Below, piece after piece: positions 8,200 through 8,324 of a stretch of DNA of 8,324 nucleotides; within the stretch, counting starts at the first letter, position 1, and every line of letters starts with the position of its first letter. Where the stretch lies: assembly GCA_013696915.1 (NCBI GenBank), contig JACCXR010000159.1, positions 1 through 8,324 on the forward strand, read 5' to 3'. The DNA comes from Euzebyaceae bacterium (GTDB lineage Bacteria; Actinomycetota; Nitriliruptoria; Euzebyales; Egibacteraceae). The notes under the pieces are model-generated. The model was not told the DNA's origin. It was given only the letters and a program-made list of their open reading frames with translations, and made no database searches. Made by a program: the position numbers and the translations under genes.

Positions 8200-8236
8200 G
8201 GGACCTCCTTCCCTGCGGGGAGGGGCTCGAAGTCCC
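8200..8236 (+). terminator. Two-tier hairpin downstream of cysN
   Basis: CCTTCCC (8207-8213) pairs with GGGGAGG (8217-8223) across a TGC loop with one G-U pair, and two further pairs extend the stem to 8205 and 8225. An outer stem, GGGAC (8200-8204) with GTCCC (8232-8236), encloses it. It begins 23 nt after the cysN stop, the right place for a transcription end. No T-tract follows, which is common in high-GC actinobacteria but lowers certainty. Confidence 0.5.
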
Positions 8237-8324
8237 CCGATGTCGGCGGGTCGACGCGCCACCGTGGCCTGAAGCCGCGCGGCGAGTCGCCGGTCGGCTG
8301 CGGCATCGGACGCAGTGCCGGCGT
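8237..8324. other. Non-coding tail of the window
   Basis: I see no supported gene, RNA or repeat in these last 88 bases. An ATG at 8240 opens only a ten-codon frame without a ribosome binding site. Confidence 0.5.

Noticed and set aside
8240..8272. Possible small gene start (ATG at 8240) after cysN
   Set aside because: It is only ten codons long, with no ribosome binding site and no similarity to anything recognised.
6858..8306. 482-codon minus-strand frame opposite cysN
   Set aside because: It lies entirely over cysN, has low-complexity Arg/Val/Asp-rich content typical of antisense shadows, and shows no family motif.

Overview
This is a chromosomal window of very GC-rich DNA with strong codon bias towards G/C in the third position. 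Coupled CysD/CysN genes, a separate GrpB gene, a YdeI-like gene and an actinobacterial-style Xre/MbcA-RES module all suggest a high-GC actinomycete-type bacterium. The sequence alone does not settle the lineage.

Layout from left to right. A perfect-stem palindrome (1-31) probably ends a minus-strand GrpB-family gene (49-600). Divergent from it, 44 bp away, is a plus-strand YdeI/OmpD-associated gene (645-1241). After a 124-bp gap comes a plus-strand type II toxin-antitoxin locus: an apparently intact antitoxin (1366-1878) followed directly by a wrecked RES-domain toxin (1879-2254). The toxin has lost most of its N-terminal half and is out of frame. Facing it is a minus-strand DUF2207 membrane/secreted protein gene (2312-4205). 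It is also a pseudogene, with an amber codon in its signal peptide and two separate frameshifts. It lies 28 bp downstream of an intact GMP synthase gene, guaA (4234-5796, minus). Divergent from guaA, across a 138-bp intergenic region, is the sulfate-activation pair cysD (5935-6846) and cysN (6903-8177) on the plus strand. A two-tier hairpin follows cysN.

How the genes work together. CysD and CysN form the GTP-driven ATP sulfurylase that makes adenylyl sulfate for sulfur assimilation. No APS kinase or reductase lies in the window, and CysN has no fused kinase domain. GuaA makes GMP and has no evident functional tie to sulfate activation beyond sharing the divergent control region. GrpB and YdeI are accessory proteins of poorly known role.

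The most notable points are the two independently decayed genes lying tail to tail, the antitoxin left without a working toxin, and a short reading frame that bridges cysD and cysN through a TAATG overlap and ends with a stop codon touching the cysN start. I found no CRISPR array, insertion sequence, tRNA or rRNA, and no convincing new multi-gene system.
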